Below are positions 36,442-44,628 of a DNA stretch of 64,000 bases, piece by piece. Within the stretch, counting starts at the first letter, position 1, and every line of letters starts with the position of its first letter. The notes under the pieces were generated by a model. It ran no database searches, was not told the origin of the DNA, and saw only the letters and a list, made by a program, of their open reading frames with translations. The position numbers were made by a program, and so were the translations under genes. This DNA comes from Thermodesulfomicrobium sp. WS (lineage in GTDB: Bacteria > Desulfobacterota > Desulfovibrionia > Desulfovibrionales > Desulfomicrobiaceae): assembly GCF_027925145.1 (NCBI RefSeq), contig NZ_AP027130.1, forward strand, positions 682,001-746,000, written 5' to 3'.

Positions 36442-36483
36442 GATTGGCCTCCGTGTTTGAGGATATGGATGGGTTCGCCTCCT

Positions 36484-36510
36484 TTATCGGCCGCGAGGGA
36501 CAGGACTTTA
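36484..36510 (-). promoter_or_regulatory. Sigma-28 (FliA) promoter of flaG
   Basis: On the minus strand, TAAAGTCC (36510-36503), 11-nt spacer, GCCGATAA (36491-36484). The textbook FliA consensus is TAAAGTTT-N11-GCCGATAA, so 14 of 16 defined bases match with exact spacing. The flaG start codon is 43 nt downstream of the -10 box. Confidence 0.85.
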
Positions 36511-36594
36511 GGGGGTGCGGAAAAAATGACCGCACCGGCGGGGTATGGACGGGAGATTTTTGCTAGCAGCTTTTTTTCATTGATTAAAAAAAGT

Positions 36595-36611
36595 TCGGCA
36601 TCTTTTCTGCA
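36595..36611 (+). promoter_or_regulatory. Candidate sigma-54 promoter of flagellin
   Basis: TCGGCA (36595-36600) and TCTGCA (36606-36611) place GG at 36597-36598 and GC at 36609-36610 with exactly 10 nt between, the GG-N10-GC rule of sigma-54. The predicted transcript starts near 36622, 29 nt before the flagellin ATG, which has AAGGAGG in between. AT-rich sequence lies upstream. Confidence 0.6.
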
Positions 36612-36650
36612 AAAGGAGGGGCACACCACACTAACAAGGAGGTTTTCCCC

Positions 36651-37595
36651 ATGTCTTTGGTCATTAACCACAATTTGATGGCGATGAACGCCGCCAGAAA
36701 TTTGACCCAGTCCTACGGCGCGCTGTCCACCTCCACGCGCCGGCTGTCCTCAGGCCTGCGGGTGGGCACCGCGGCGGACGATGCCGCGGGCCTTGCCATC
36801 CGCGAGCTCATGCGCGCGGACATCGCCTCCCTCAAGCAGGGCATCCGCAACGCCAACGACGCCATTTCCCTCATCCAGACCGCCGACGGCGCCCTTCAGG
36901 TCATCGATGAAAAGCTCATCCGTATGAAGGAACTGGCCGAACAGGCGGCCACCGGCACCTACACCTCGGACCAGCGCCTCATCATCGACTCCGAGTACCA
37001 GGCCATGGCCTCGGAAATCACCCGAATCGCCAACGCCACCAACTTCAACGGTATCTACCTCTTGAATGGCAATCTTTCGGCATCCACTCCGCATGTGGCA
37101 AGCTGGGCCAGCTCTCATAATGGTTCAGGACTGGCCTCCACCGGCCCGCTCAAGGTGCACTTTGGCACGGGCAACAGCTCTGCCGAGGACTACTACTACA
37201 TCGCCATCCAGACGGCCACGGCTTCGGCCCTGGGTGTGGGCAACCAGGCGGATGTCAACCGGGACAACGGCTCCGGCGTAGCAGGGGCCGGCTTTAGCAT
37301 CTCCACCCAGCAGGCGGCGCAACAGGCCCTGGAGGCCCTCAATGCGGCTATCGTCTCCAAGGACAACATCCGCGCCAATCTGGGCGCGCTCCAGAACCGG
37401 CTGCAGAACACCATCACCAACCTGCAGATCCAGGCGGAGAACCTGCAGGCTGCGGAGTCGCGGATTTCCGACGCCGACGTGGCCCAGGAGATGACCCAGT
37501 TCGTCCGCAACCAGATCCTCACCCAGTCGGCAGTGGCCATGCTCTCGCAGGCCAACCAGTTGCCGCAGATGGCCATGCAGCTCATCCAGGGATAG
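36651..37595 (+). CDS. fliC: Flagellin
   Basis: Filament subunit exported by the flagellar type III system. 314 aa with the two conserved terminal domains that form D0/D1: N-terminal SLVINHNLMAMNAARNL to about residue 140 (RLSSGLRVGTAADDAAGLAI) and C-terminal from about residue 225 (NLQAAESRISDADVAQEM). The variable centre (residues about 140-220) is short, giving a small-domain filament. AAGGAGG precedes the ATG. Only one flagellin gene is in the window. flaG is divergent, and rnc is convergent. Confidence 0.97.
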   Translation: MSLVINHNLMAMNAARNLTQSYGALSTSTRRLSSGLRVGTAADDAAGLAIRELMRADIASLKQGIRNANDAISLIQTADGALQVIDEKLIRMKELAEQAATGTYTSDQRLIIDSEYQAMASEITRIANATNFNGIYLLNGNLSASTPHVASWASSHNGSGLASTGPLKVHFGTGNSSAEDYYYIAIQTATASALGVGNQADVNRDNGSGVAGAGFSISTQQAAQQALEALNAAIVSKDNIRANLGALQNRLQNTITNLQIQAENLQAAESRISDADVAQEMTQFVRNQILTQSAVAMLSQANQLPQMAMQLIQG

Positions 37596-37651
37596 GGATA
37601 AGGAATCGGGCGCGTGCGCTGACGCGGAGTGTGGCAAGTGGCCAAAGACAG

Positions 37652-37675
37652 GCCGGGGTCCGTCAGGGCCCCGGC
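37652..37675. terminator. GC-rich hairpin between flagellin and rnc
   Basis: GCCGGGG (37652-37658) and CCCCGGC (37669-37675) with a 10-nt loop, 56 nt past the flagellin stop and over the rnc stop codon. No T run on either strand, so termination would need Rho or is weak. Confidence 0.4.
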
Positions 37676-38400
37676 TCCAGAAGCCCTGGGCCATGGGCGT
37701 CGTTCTCGGTGAGTGCCTGGAGCGCCGCCGCTGCCGCCGCTTGCTCCGCCTTGCGGATGCTGGTCTCCCAGGCGCAAAAGCTCTGGCCGTCGGGCACGGT
37801 GACCTGCACGTGGTATTCTTTGGCGTGCTCGGGGCCGCGACTGGCAAGCAGGGTGTAGGTCGGCCGCTGCCGCCACCGGCTTTGCGTATATTCTTGCAAT
37901 TTGCTTTTGAAGTCCGCCGGTCGGAAGGTCTCGGGCGGCGATGGCCATTTGCCGGCAAACAGATGGTCCACCAAGGCGCATGCCGGCGCCAATCCTCCAT
38001 CAAGAAAAAGGGCGCCCAGCAACGCTTCCAGGGCGTCGCTGACTACGGAATTTTTTTCCCGTCCCCCTTGCGCCTCCTCTCCTCGCCCCAATAAGATCCA
38101 TTCATGCAGCCCGATGGTGCGGGCCGCTTCCGCCAAGGCAGCCTCACTGACCAGGGCAGAGCGCATCTTGGTGAGGTGCCCTTCCTGGGCATGGGGAAAG
38201 CGGGTGTAGAGGGCGTGGCTCACGGCCAGTTCGAGCACGGCGTCCCCCAGAAATTCCAGGCGTTCATTGCTTTCGGTTTGGTGTTCATTGGCATGGGAGC
38301 TATGGGTAAGGGCCTGGATGAACAGCTTGACTTGCCGGGGTTGGTAGGCGAGCATGCGATGCAATTCATGTAGGACACGTTGGAGAGAATCCTCGGACAT
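37663..38400 (-). CDS. rnc: Ribonuclease III
   Basis: Double-strand-specific endoribonuclease for rRNA and mRNA processing. 245 aa. The catalytic signature ERLEFLGDAVLEL is at residues about 42-54 and the second acidic cluster is DALEALLGALFLD. The C-terminal double-stranded RNA-binding domain spans residues about 160-232. The start ATG is 11 nt from the divergent start of the acyl-CoA synthetase-like gene; GGAG lies 7 nt upstream. Confidence 0.96.
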   Translation of the reverse strand: MSEDSLQRVLHELHRMLAYQPRQVKLFIQALTHSSHANEHQTESNERLEFLGDAVLELAVSHALYTRFPHAQEGHLTKMRSALVSEAALAEAARTIGLHEWILLGRGEEAQGGREKNSVVSDALEALLGALFLDGGLAPACALVDHLFAGKWPSPPETFRPADFKSKLQEYTQSRWRQRPTYTLLASRGPEHAKEYHVQVTVPDGQSFCAWETSIRKAEQAAAAAALQALTENDAHGPGLLEPGP

Positions 38401-38411
38401 TACGGAACTCC

Positions 38412-40469
38412 ATGCAAGACATTCATGTGGGAGCGCTTTTTTCCCCCCAGGCAGTGGCTGTCGTCGGCCCGTGCCATGAAGAAGGGACCGTGGCGGCACG
38501 GTTTTGGGCACGGCTGCGGGAGTGGGCCTATCAGGGCGCTGTGACGGCAGTCAATTGCCGGGACTGTCTGCCAGAAACCCTGACGCTTGCTGGGGTGGAC
38601 TTGGCTGTGGTCTGCCTTCCACCGGAGCAAGTGCCCGGGGCCGTGGAGCGGCTTGCCCGTCTCGGGGTGCGCGCTGCCTTGGTTCCCGGCAGCGGCTTTG
38701 CCGATCGGGGCGGCGAAGGATATTTCTTGGAGCAACGTCTGGCCGCCGTGGCGCGGGAGACCAATATGGCGGTGCTCGGCCCGCATTGTCTGGGGGTGGT
38801 CTCCTGGCCGGAAGGGCTCAACGCCTCGCTTTTGGAAAAGCTTCCCCCATCGGGAGGGGTGGCGTTCTTCTCCCCATCGGCCACGGTGTCCGGAGCCGTG
38901 GTGGACTGGGCCGTGGCCGAAGGCGTGGGCCTTTCTCGTCTGGCGGCCCTGGGGAACCGTGCGGCGGTGGATGAGGCCTCGATCCTGCAGTATTTGGCGG
39001 AAGACGGAGAAACCCGCGTCATTGCCGGGTATCTCGAAGGGGTGTTTGCTGCCCGGCGTTTTGCCCGGGTGAGCCAGACCGTCACTCGGGTGAAACCCGT
39101 GGTCATGCTCCTTGGCGGGCTCACCGCCCCAGGCAGGCAGGCCGTGGCCGCGGCAGCCGGACCCCTGGCGGGTTCGGAGGCGGCGTATCGCGCCGCCTTG
39201 CGCCAGGCCGGCATCATCGGCGTTTCCGACCTGGAGACCTTTCTCGATACCGTCAAGGCCTTTGCCTTGCTGCCCCAACCTTCCGGGCCGCATGTGGCAA
39301 TCCTTACCAATTCCGGTGGTGCCGGCGTCTTGGCCGCGGATGCCTTGAGTGCCACGCGGTTGGAGCTCGCCCGCTTCTCGCGGGCTACAGCCGAGGCCCT
39401 GCAGCGGCAGACCGGGGCGTGGCCCTCCAATCCGTTGGATCTTGGCGCCGAGGCCACGCCGGAAGACTTTGCGGCCGCCCTGCGCCTTGCCGTGGCGGAT
39501 CCACGAGTGCGCCTGGTATTGGCGGTCATCGCCCGTCCTGTGGGGACGGACGTGCAGGCCGTGCTGGAGGCCATGGCGCAGGTGGATCGCCAGGATACCC
39601 CTGTGGCGCTCTGTTTGGTCGGGGAGCGGCCGGGGGCGTTGGTGCGGCAGGTCCATGCCCAGGGGATCCCATGTTTTTCTTCTCCTGCAGCCGCAGCCCG
39701 GGCGCTTGACGCCATGCTCGCATACGGCTGCTGGCAGGAGGAGCCCTTCCCAGTGGAGGTGTGCTATCGTCGGGACAGCACCAAGGCGGAGCTGTGGTTG
39801 CGGGAGGCCATGAACGCGGGCCATCGGGATCTGGGCGGGCCGGCGGTGTATCCCCTGCTCGAGGCGTACGAGCTCCGGCACCCGGTAACGGAACTCGCCC
39901 GCACCAGTAAGACCGCGGCCCGCATCGCCCGCCGTTTGGGGGGGGCGGTGGCGCTCAAGATCGCTTCGCCACATATCCAGCGCAAAAGCGATGTGGACGG
40001 CGTGGAGCTTGGCCTGACGGACCCCGAGGCCGTGCGTCAGGGCTTTGCGCGGCTCACGCACCGGGTACAGCGCTTGCGGCCGGAGGCTTTTGTTTCCGGG
40101 TGCTGGGTCCAGGAGATGGTTGTTGGCCCTGTGGTGGAGGCGCGGATATGGGCGGTGCGGGATCCTTTGTTTGGTCCGGTGGTTCGTCTGGGGTTGGTCG
40201 ACGGCGACCACCACGGAGTGAATGCTCGGTTGGCGCCCATTTCGCTCACCGATGCCAGCCGTATGGTGCGGGAGTTCACCCCCCTGGCGGCCAGCCGCGG
40301 CGGCAGACAGCCCATGCATCTGCGGGCCTTGGAAGACGTGCTGCTCACTGTATCGCAGCTGACCTTGGATATGCCCGAACTCTATACCGTGGAGTTGGAG
40401 CCGGTGCTGGTCACCCCTCGGGGGGCATGGGTGGTGGATGCCCGGGTGTGTCTCGTGCCTGTGGAGTAG
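38412..40469 (+). CDS. Degenerate ADP-forming acyl-CoA synthetase-like protein
   Basis: 685-aa protein with the full alpha-beta fusion of NDP-forming acyl-CoA (acetyl-CoA) synthetases: CoA-binding Rossmann domain (residues about 5-130), two CoA-ligase domains (about 140-450) and a C-terminal ATP-grasp domain (about 470-685). Active homologues transfer phosphate through two histidines. Here the first, in the SHTGSLAG loop, aligns to Ala248 (AAAGPLAG), and the second, in the SPDIxHKSD loop, aligns to Arg524 (SPHIQRKSD, although a His sits at 521). So it is probably a non-catalytic or repurposed member. It is followed after 34 nt by the DRTGG protein gene. No GNAT domain is present, unlike Pat acetyltransferases, which are also degenerate in this region. 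Confidence 0.85.
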   Translation: MQDIHVGALFSPQAVAVVGPCHEEGTVAARFWARLREWAYQGAVTAVNCRDCLPETLTLAGVDLAVVCLPPEQVPGAVERLARLGVRAALVPGSGFADRGGEGYFLEQRLAAVARETNMAVLGPHCLGVVSWPEGLNASLLEKLPPSGGVAFFSPSATVSGAVVDWAVAEGVGLSRLAALGNRAAVDEASILQYLAEDGETRVIAGYLEGVFAARRFARVSQTVTRVKPVVMLLGGLTAPGRQAVAAAAGPLAGSEAAYRAALRQAGIIGVSDLETFLDTVKAFALLPQPSGPHVAILTNSGGAGVLAADALSATRLELARFSRATAEALQRQTGAWPSNPLDLGAEATPEDFAAALRLAVADPRVRLVLAVIARPVGTDVQAVLEAMAQVDRQDTPVALCLVGERPGALVRQVHAQGIPCFSSPAAAARALDAMLAYGCWQEEPFPVEVCYRRDSTKAELWLREAMNAGHRDLGGPAVYPLLEAYELRHPVTELARTSKTAARIARRLGGAVALKIASPHIQRKSDVDGVELGLTDPEAVRQGFARLTHRVQRLRPEAFVSGCWVQEMVVGPVVEARIWAVRDPLFGPVVRLGLVDGDHHGVNARLAPISLTDASRMVREFTPLAASRGGRQPMHLRALEDVLLTVSQLTLDMPELYTVELEPVLVTPRGAWVVDARVCLVPVE

Positions 40470-40503
40470 GATCAGTCAAAATCCTTTGCCAAGGAGAATG
40501 GGT

Positions 40504-41571
40504 ATGGCCGTTGGAATCTATATCGGCTCGACATCGAGCTATTCGGGCAAGAACATGGTCGCCATGGGCTTGGGCCTGCGGCTGCAAAAGGAAGGCTACC
40601 GCGTGGGCTACATGAAGCCTGTGGGTGCCTTGCCTATGGAAAAGAATGGCGTGCTGGGTGATGCCGATGCCTTTTTCGTGCAGGAGATTCTTGGGCTCAG
40701 TGAAGACCCTACACTGGTGACTCCAGTGGTAGTGGATCAAGATTTCAAGATGCGCGCCTTTGGGGGACGTTGCGAAGATTTGATGGGAAAAATCGTCTCC
40801 GCATACGAAAAATTGTCCCAGGACAAAGACGTCATGCTGGTTGCCGGGTCCGGCAGCATGTATTCGGGCAAGTACTGTGGCGTGGACGGGGTGAGTGTAG
40901 TGCGGAGTTTGGGCATCAAGGCCATCGTCATCGATCGCTACATGAAGGAGCTCAACTACGACTTCCTCGTCGTGCTGCGGGAGATTCTCGGTGACTTGCT
41001 TTTAGGGGTCCTTTTGAACGATATCCCGCCAAGTTTCCGCGATGAGCTCGATACCCTCCTGCATCCCTTTTTGGAGAGTAAGGGGGTCAAAGTGCTGGGC
41101 AAGATCCCGTCGGATCCCCTCATGGGGGCCATCAAGGTGGCGGACTTGGCCGAGCGCCTGGGCGGCCGCATTATCACGGCCCAGGCCAAGGCGGACCGGG
41201 TGGTGGAGAGTTTTCTCATCGGCACCATGCAGGTGGAAAACTTTATGACCCACTTCCGGAAAAACAAGAAGTCTGCCATTATCGTGGGTGGAGACCGTTC
41301 CGATGTGCAGCTTGTGGCCTTGGAAGGCCAGTGCCAATGTTTGGTGCTGACGGGAAATCTCTATCCCAACGATATCATCATGACTCGGGCGGAAGTCTTG
41401 GAGGTGCCCATCGTGGTGGTGCGCGACGATACGTTTACTGTGGCCAAGAAGATGGAAGCTATTCTCTCGCGGCACAAGCTGCGGGATCTCATCAAGATTC
41501 AGCATGGGTCCCAGCTGGTGAGCTCCATCATCGATTTTGCGTATATCAAAGAGGCCTTGGGATTGAAATAA
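40504..41571 (+). CDS. BioD-like/DRTGG protein (phosphotransacetylase N-terminal type)
   Basis: 355-aa cytosolic protein resembling the regulatory N-terminal half of long phosphate acetyltransferases. Residues 1-210 are a BioD-like P-loop domain with GSTSSYSGKN (residues 7-16; Asn replaces the usual Ser/Thr after Lys), GYMKPVGA and a GSGSM Walker-B-like region. Residues about 220-330 are a DRTGG domain, with DRSD where the family usually has DRTGG-like sequence. The catalytic PTA_PTB domain is absent. I chose the ATG at 40504 (AAGGAG 7 nt upstream) over 40498. Probably co-transcribed with the acyl-CoA synthetase-like gene, and likely a sensor rather than an enzyme, by inference. Confidence 0.82.
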   Translation: MAVGIYIGSTSSYSGKNMVAMGLGLRLQKEGYRVGYMKPVGALPMEKNGVLGDADAFFVQEILGLSEDPTLVTPVVVDQDFKMRAFGGRCEDLMGKIVSAYEKLSQDKDVMLVAGSGSMYSGKYCGVDGVSVVRSLGIKAIVIDRYMKELNYDFLVVLREILGDLLLGVLLNDIPPSFRDELDTLLHPFLESKGVKVLGKIPSDPLMGAIKVADLAERLGGRIITAQAKADRVVESFLIGTMQVENFMTHFRKNKKSAIIVGGDRSDVQLVALEGQCQCLVLTGNLYPNDIIMTRAEVLEVPIVVVRDDTFTVAKKMEAILSRHKLRDLIKIQHGSQLVSSIIDFAYIKEALGLK

Positions 41572-41589
41572 CGGCCTGCATGCCGTGGG

Positions 41590-42051
41590 TTACGCCATGC
41601 CCGGGTCCTGGGGGAGTCCTGGGGCCTGGGCCGCCTGTTTGGCGAGCACGTCGCAGCGTTCATTTTCCGGATGGCCGGCGTGGCCCCGGATCCACTGGAA
41701 GTCCACGTGGTGGCGGTTGAGCAAGGCAATGAGGCGCTGCCAGAGGTCCTGGTTTTTGACGGGTTTTTTGTCGGCGGTTTTCCATCCCCGCTTCTGCCAT
41801 GCCGGCAGCCACCCCTTGACGATGGCGTCGTGGACGTAGCGGGAGTCGGTGATCACCTGCACGTGGCAGGGCCGATTGAGGGCGGCGAGTCCCTCGATGA
41901 CGGCGAGAAGTTCCATGCGGTTGTTGGTGGTATGGCAGAAGCCGCCGCAAAGTTCTTTTTCATGGCTCCCCCAGCGTAAGATGGCGGCCCATCCTCCCGG
42001 TCCAGGGTTGCCGAGGCTTGCGCCATCGGTAAAGAGGAGCACCTCGCTCAT
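41590..42051 (-). CDS. rnhA: Ribonuclease HI
   Basis: Cleaves RNA in RNA-DNA hybrids. 153 aa with the four catalytic acids in place: [11 protein letters not shown] (Asp), [13 protein letters not shown] (Glu), VITDSRYV (Asp) and [11 protein letters not shown] (Asp), plus the basic handle QKRGWK. The ATG overlaps the stop of the TPM-like gene by 4 nt. Confidence 0.96.
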   Translation of the reverse strand: MSEVLLFTDGASLGNPGPGGWAAILRWGSHEKELCGGFCHTTNNRMELLAVIEGLAALNRPCHVQVITDSRYVHDAIVKGWLPAWQKRGWKTADKKPVKNQDLWQRLIALLNRHHVDFQWIRGHAGHPENERCDVLAKQAAQAPGLPQDPGMA

Positions 42052-42542
42052 GGTCGGCCCAGTCTTTCCATGTGCTCCGTGATGGTGAGGACGATCTGTC
42101 CAAGGCCTTCCTGCCAGCGGCCGTTTTCCCAGTACGGAAGGAGCACCGGGCCTTCCAGTTCGGCTTCCAGGCCGGGTCGTAGCGCATGCCGCAAGAGGGG
42201 CGGAAACACCACCCGGGCCTCGCGCCTGGGGGGGCAGAGGGCGATCATGAGCGTCTTGGAGTCCATGGTGGGCAGCAGGATGCCCTCGCGAGTAATGCGG
42301 ATGCGCACCGTAATGCCGTGGGTGTTTTGCATGACCCGGGCAAAGCGGATGAGCGTGTCTCGTTGTTCTGGCGAGAGGGATTTGGTTTGATCCCAAACAA
42401 TGCCTTGGTCCGTGACAGATTCCAGGGATCGTTGGTGGTTGACCCAAAACAGATACCCGACGAGGACAAAGACACCAAGCACGCCCACGAAGCGGAGGAT
42501 TTTTTCCGCGGGGCTCGAACCAGAGATGCGGGGCAGTTGCAC
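42048..42542 (-). CDS. TPM-domain-like membrane-anchored protein
   Basis: 164 aa. One membrane span at residues about 17-38, then a soluble domain ([29 protein letters not shown]) that resembles the TPM fold of the YgcG/Psb32 group. I take the GTG at 42542 as start, 4 nt after AGGAGG, because upstream in-frame sequence is only shadow of the other strand. Divergent from hflKC (67 nt between start codons) and coupled to rnhA by ATGA. Function unknown; TPM domains are associated with membrane-protein quality control or phosphatase activity in other organisms, which would fit the HflKC neighbours. Confidence 0.65.
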   Translation of the reverse strand: MQLPRISGSSPAEKILRFVGVLGVFVLVGYLFWVNHQRSLESVTDQGIVWDQTKSLSPEQRDTLIRFARVMQNTHGITVRIRITREGILLPTMDSKTLMIALCPPRREARVVFPPLLRHALRPGLEAELEGPVLLPYWENGRWQEGLGQIVLTITEHMERLGRP

Positions 42543-42609
42543 AGGGCCTCCTGAAGGAAGAAGTGACGGAGCAGCTGCGGCAGCGCCTTGGAAACGCAAG
42601 GAGAGATCA

Positions 42610-43650
42610 ATGACATGGGATTGGGAAAAACTCCAGCAGCGCCGGCAGCGGCCAGTGGGGCCGGGGCCGAATCTTGGGGATTTCACCGAGCGCGTCAAGG
42701 AGTGGCGCCACTTGCGGCCTCCTGCGGGGCGGTGGCTCGTCTTGGCCGGGGTATTGTTGTGGTTGGCAAGCGGAATTTACATTGTGGAGCCCGATGAATT
42801 GGGGGTGGTGCAGCGTTTTGGGGCGTATCACCGCACGACGGACCCTGGCCCGCATTATCACCTGCCATTCCCAATAGAAAAGGTACAAACACCCAAAGTT
42901 ACCAAGATTCAGCGGGTAGAGATCGGCTTTCGGGGGAGCACCGCATTCGTGACCCAAGGTGGAGCGCAGATACGTCTCGTTCCGGAAGAGTCTTTGATGC
43001 TCACCGGAGATGAAAACATCGTTGATGTGCAATTTATTGTGCAGTATCAGATCGCTGATGCGGAGAAATTTCTCTTTCGTATATCCAATCCCGAAAAAAC
43101 GGTGAAAGATGCGGCTGAGGCTGCTATGCGAGAGGTCATCGGCTATAACAAGATCGATTCTGCCCTCACGGACGGTAAACTTGCCATCCAAAATGAGACT
43201 CGAGCGCTGATGCAGCGTATCCTCGATGCCTATGAAAGCGGTATCCGGGTGGTTGCAGTGCAATTGCAAGACGTGCACCCGCCCAAACAGGTCATCGACG
43301 CCTTCAAGGATGTGGCTTCGGCCAAGGAGGACAAAAGCCGATACATCAACGAGGCCGAGGCGTATGAAAACGACTTGCTGCCGCGCACTCGGGGCGAGGC
43401 GGCCCGCCTCGTCAACGAGGCCGAAGCCTACCGCGAGACGGTCATCCGCAAGGCGCAGGGCGAGGCCGGGCGTTTTACCGCTGTCTTGGCGGAGTACCGC
43501 AAGGCGGAGGATGTCACCCGTCGCCGTCTGCTCATCGAGACCATGGAGGCGGTATTGGGAAGCGACACGGTCCATAAAATCATTGTGGATACCGAGGCCA
43601 TGGGCCGCACCCTTCCGCTCCTTCCCCTTTCTCCTGGAGGTCAGCGCTAA
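42610..43650 (+). CDS. hflK: FtsH protease activity modulator HflK
   Basis: SPFH/prohibitin-type membrane protein that, with HflC, cages the FtsH protease. 346 aa, with a short cytosolic N-terminus, one membrane span at residues about 43-62, then the SPFH domain (VEPDELGVVQRFG) and a long coiled coil rich in Glu/Ala/Arg (about 225-310). The ATG at 42610 has AAGGAG 7-8 nt upstream. Its TAA stop shares one base with the hflC start (TAATG). Confidence 0.95.
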   Translation: MTWDWEKLQQRRQRPVGPGPNLGDFTERVKEWRHLRPPAGRWLVLAGVLLWLASGIYIVEPDELGVVQRFGAYHRTTDPGPHYHLPFPIEKVQTPKVTKIQRVEIGFRGSTAFVTQGGAQIRLVPEESLMLTGDENIVDVQFIVQYQIADAEKFLFRISNPEKTVKDAAEAAMREVIGYNKIDSALTDGKLAIQNETRALMQRILDAYESGIRVVAVQLQDVHPPKQVIDAFKDVASAKEDKSRYINEAEAYENDLLPRTRGEAARLVNEAEAYRETVIRKAQGEAGRFTAVLAEYRKAEDVTRRRLLIETMEAVLGSDTVHKIIVDTEAMGRTLPLLPLSPGGQR

Positions 43651-44495
43651 TGCGGATGCAGATTGCCGTGGTGGCCGCCATCATGCTGGTGGTGGTGGCG
43701 TGGGAGTGTGTGTATGTGGTGGATGAAACCCAGCGGGCCATTGTTTTGGAACTGGGCCGTCCGGTGGGTGAGGAACCCCAGGGGCCGGGGCTGCACTTCA
43801 AATTGCCCTTTATCCAAAAGGCAGAATACTTTGATGCCCGGGTGCTGGAATACGACGCCCCGCCGGCGGAGGTGCTGACCCGAGACAAGAAAAATCTGGT
43901 GGTGGACAATTATTCGCGCTGGCGCATCCTCGATCCGCTGCTGTTTTACCGCTCGGTGCGGACGATCCCCGGAGCTCTGGCCCGTATCGATGATGTGATT
44001 TACTCGCAGGTGCGCGAGGTGCTGGGGAGGTATCTCCTCACGGAAGTGGTGGCGCAGGAGCGGGCGACTATTATGGAGGAAGTGCGTCAGGCAGCCGACG
44101 ACCGTCTCCGGGCATTCGGCATCGCGGTGGTGGACGTGCGCATCAAGCGCACGGACCTGCCGCCGGAAAACCAGAAGGCCATTTATGGACGGATGCGGGC
44201 AGAGCGGGAGCGCCAGGCCAAACAATACCGTTCCGAGGGTCAGGAAGAGGCGGCAAAGATTACTTCCGATGCAGACCGCAAGCGGGCGGTGCTCTTGGCC
44301 GAGGCCAATCGTAAGGCCGCGCAGCTGCGCGGTGAAGGCGAGGCCCAGGCAACGGCCATTTACGCGGGGGCCTTTGGCCAGGACCCCGAGTTTTATGCCT
44401 TCTGGCGTTCGTTGGAGGCGTATCGGAGAAGCCTGACCAATAGCACGGACGTGGTGCTCAGCCCGCAGAGCGAGTTCCTGCAGTATTTGCGCTGA
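43650..44495 (+). CDS. hflC: FtsH protease activity modulator HflC
   Basis: Second half of the HflKC complex. 281 aa with an N-terminal membrane span (residues about 4-24), the SPFH domain starting VVDETQRAIVLELGRPVG, and a C-terminal coiled coil (RAERERQAKQYRSEG). The start shares one base with the hflK stop. A bidirectional terminator follows at 44534-44571. Confidence 0.95.
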   Translation: MRMQIAVVAAIMLVVVAWECVYVVDETQRAIVLELGRPVGEEPQGPGLHFKLPFIQKAEYFDARVLEYDAPPAEVLTRDKKNLVVDNYSRWRILDPLLFYRSVRTIPGALARIDDVIYSQVREVLGRYLLTEVVAQERATIMEEVRQAADDRLRAFGIAVVDVRIKRTDLPPENQKAIYGRMRAERERQAKQYRSEGQEEAAKITSDADRKRAVLLAEANRKAAQLRGEGEAQATAIYAGAFGQDPEFYAFWRSLEAYRRSLTNSTDVVLSPQSEFLQYLR

Positions 44496-44533
44496 TGGCG
44501 ATCTTCCCGGGCTGGGCTCCCAGGGGAACTTGC

Positions 44534-44571
44534 AAAGGCCTCAACGCGGATGCACGGCGTTGGGGCCTTTT
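44534..44571. terminator. Bidirectional terminator between hflC and rhomboid
   Basis: AAAGGCCTCAACGC (44534-44547) pairs with GCGTTGGGGCCTTT (44557-44570), 14 bp with one G-T wobble and a 9-nt loop. Both ends have short A/T runs, so it can serve both converging genes. Confidence 0.8.
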
Positions 44572-44628
44572 GGGTGGGATCGTCCCGGTGCGCTTGCTTC
44601 TGGAGCGGCTTTCCAGGCGGCAGGGGGC

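Noticed and set aside
36438-36671. 77-aa minus-strand frame between flaG and flagellin.
   Set aside because: It covers the sigma-28 and sigma-54 sites and both ribosome-binding sites, starts inside flagellin and has no plausible start signal.
38412-40469. Protein lysine acetyltransferase (Pat/YfiQ).
   Set aside because: That enzyme also has a degenerate synthetase region, but it needs a C-terminal GNAT domain, which is absent here.
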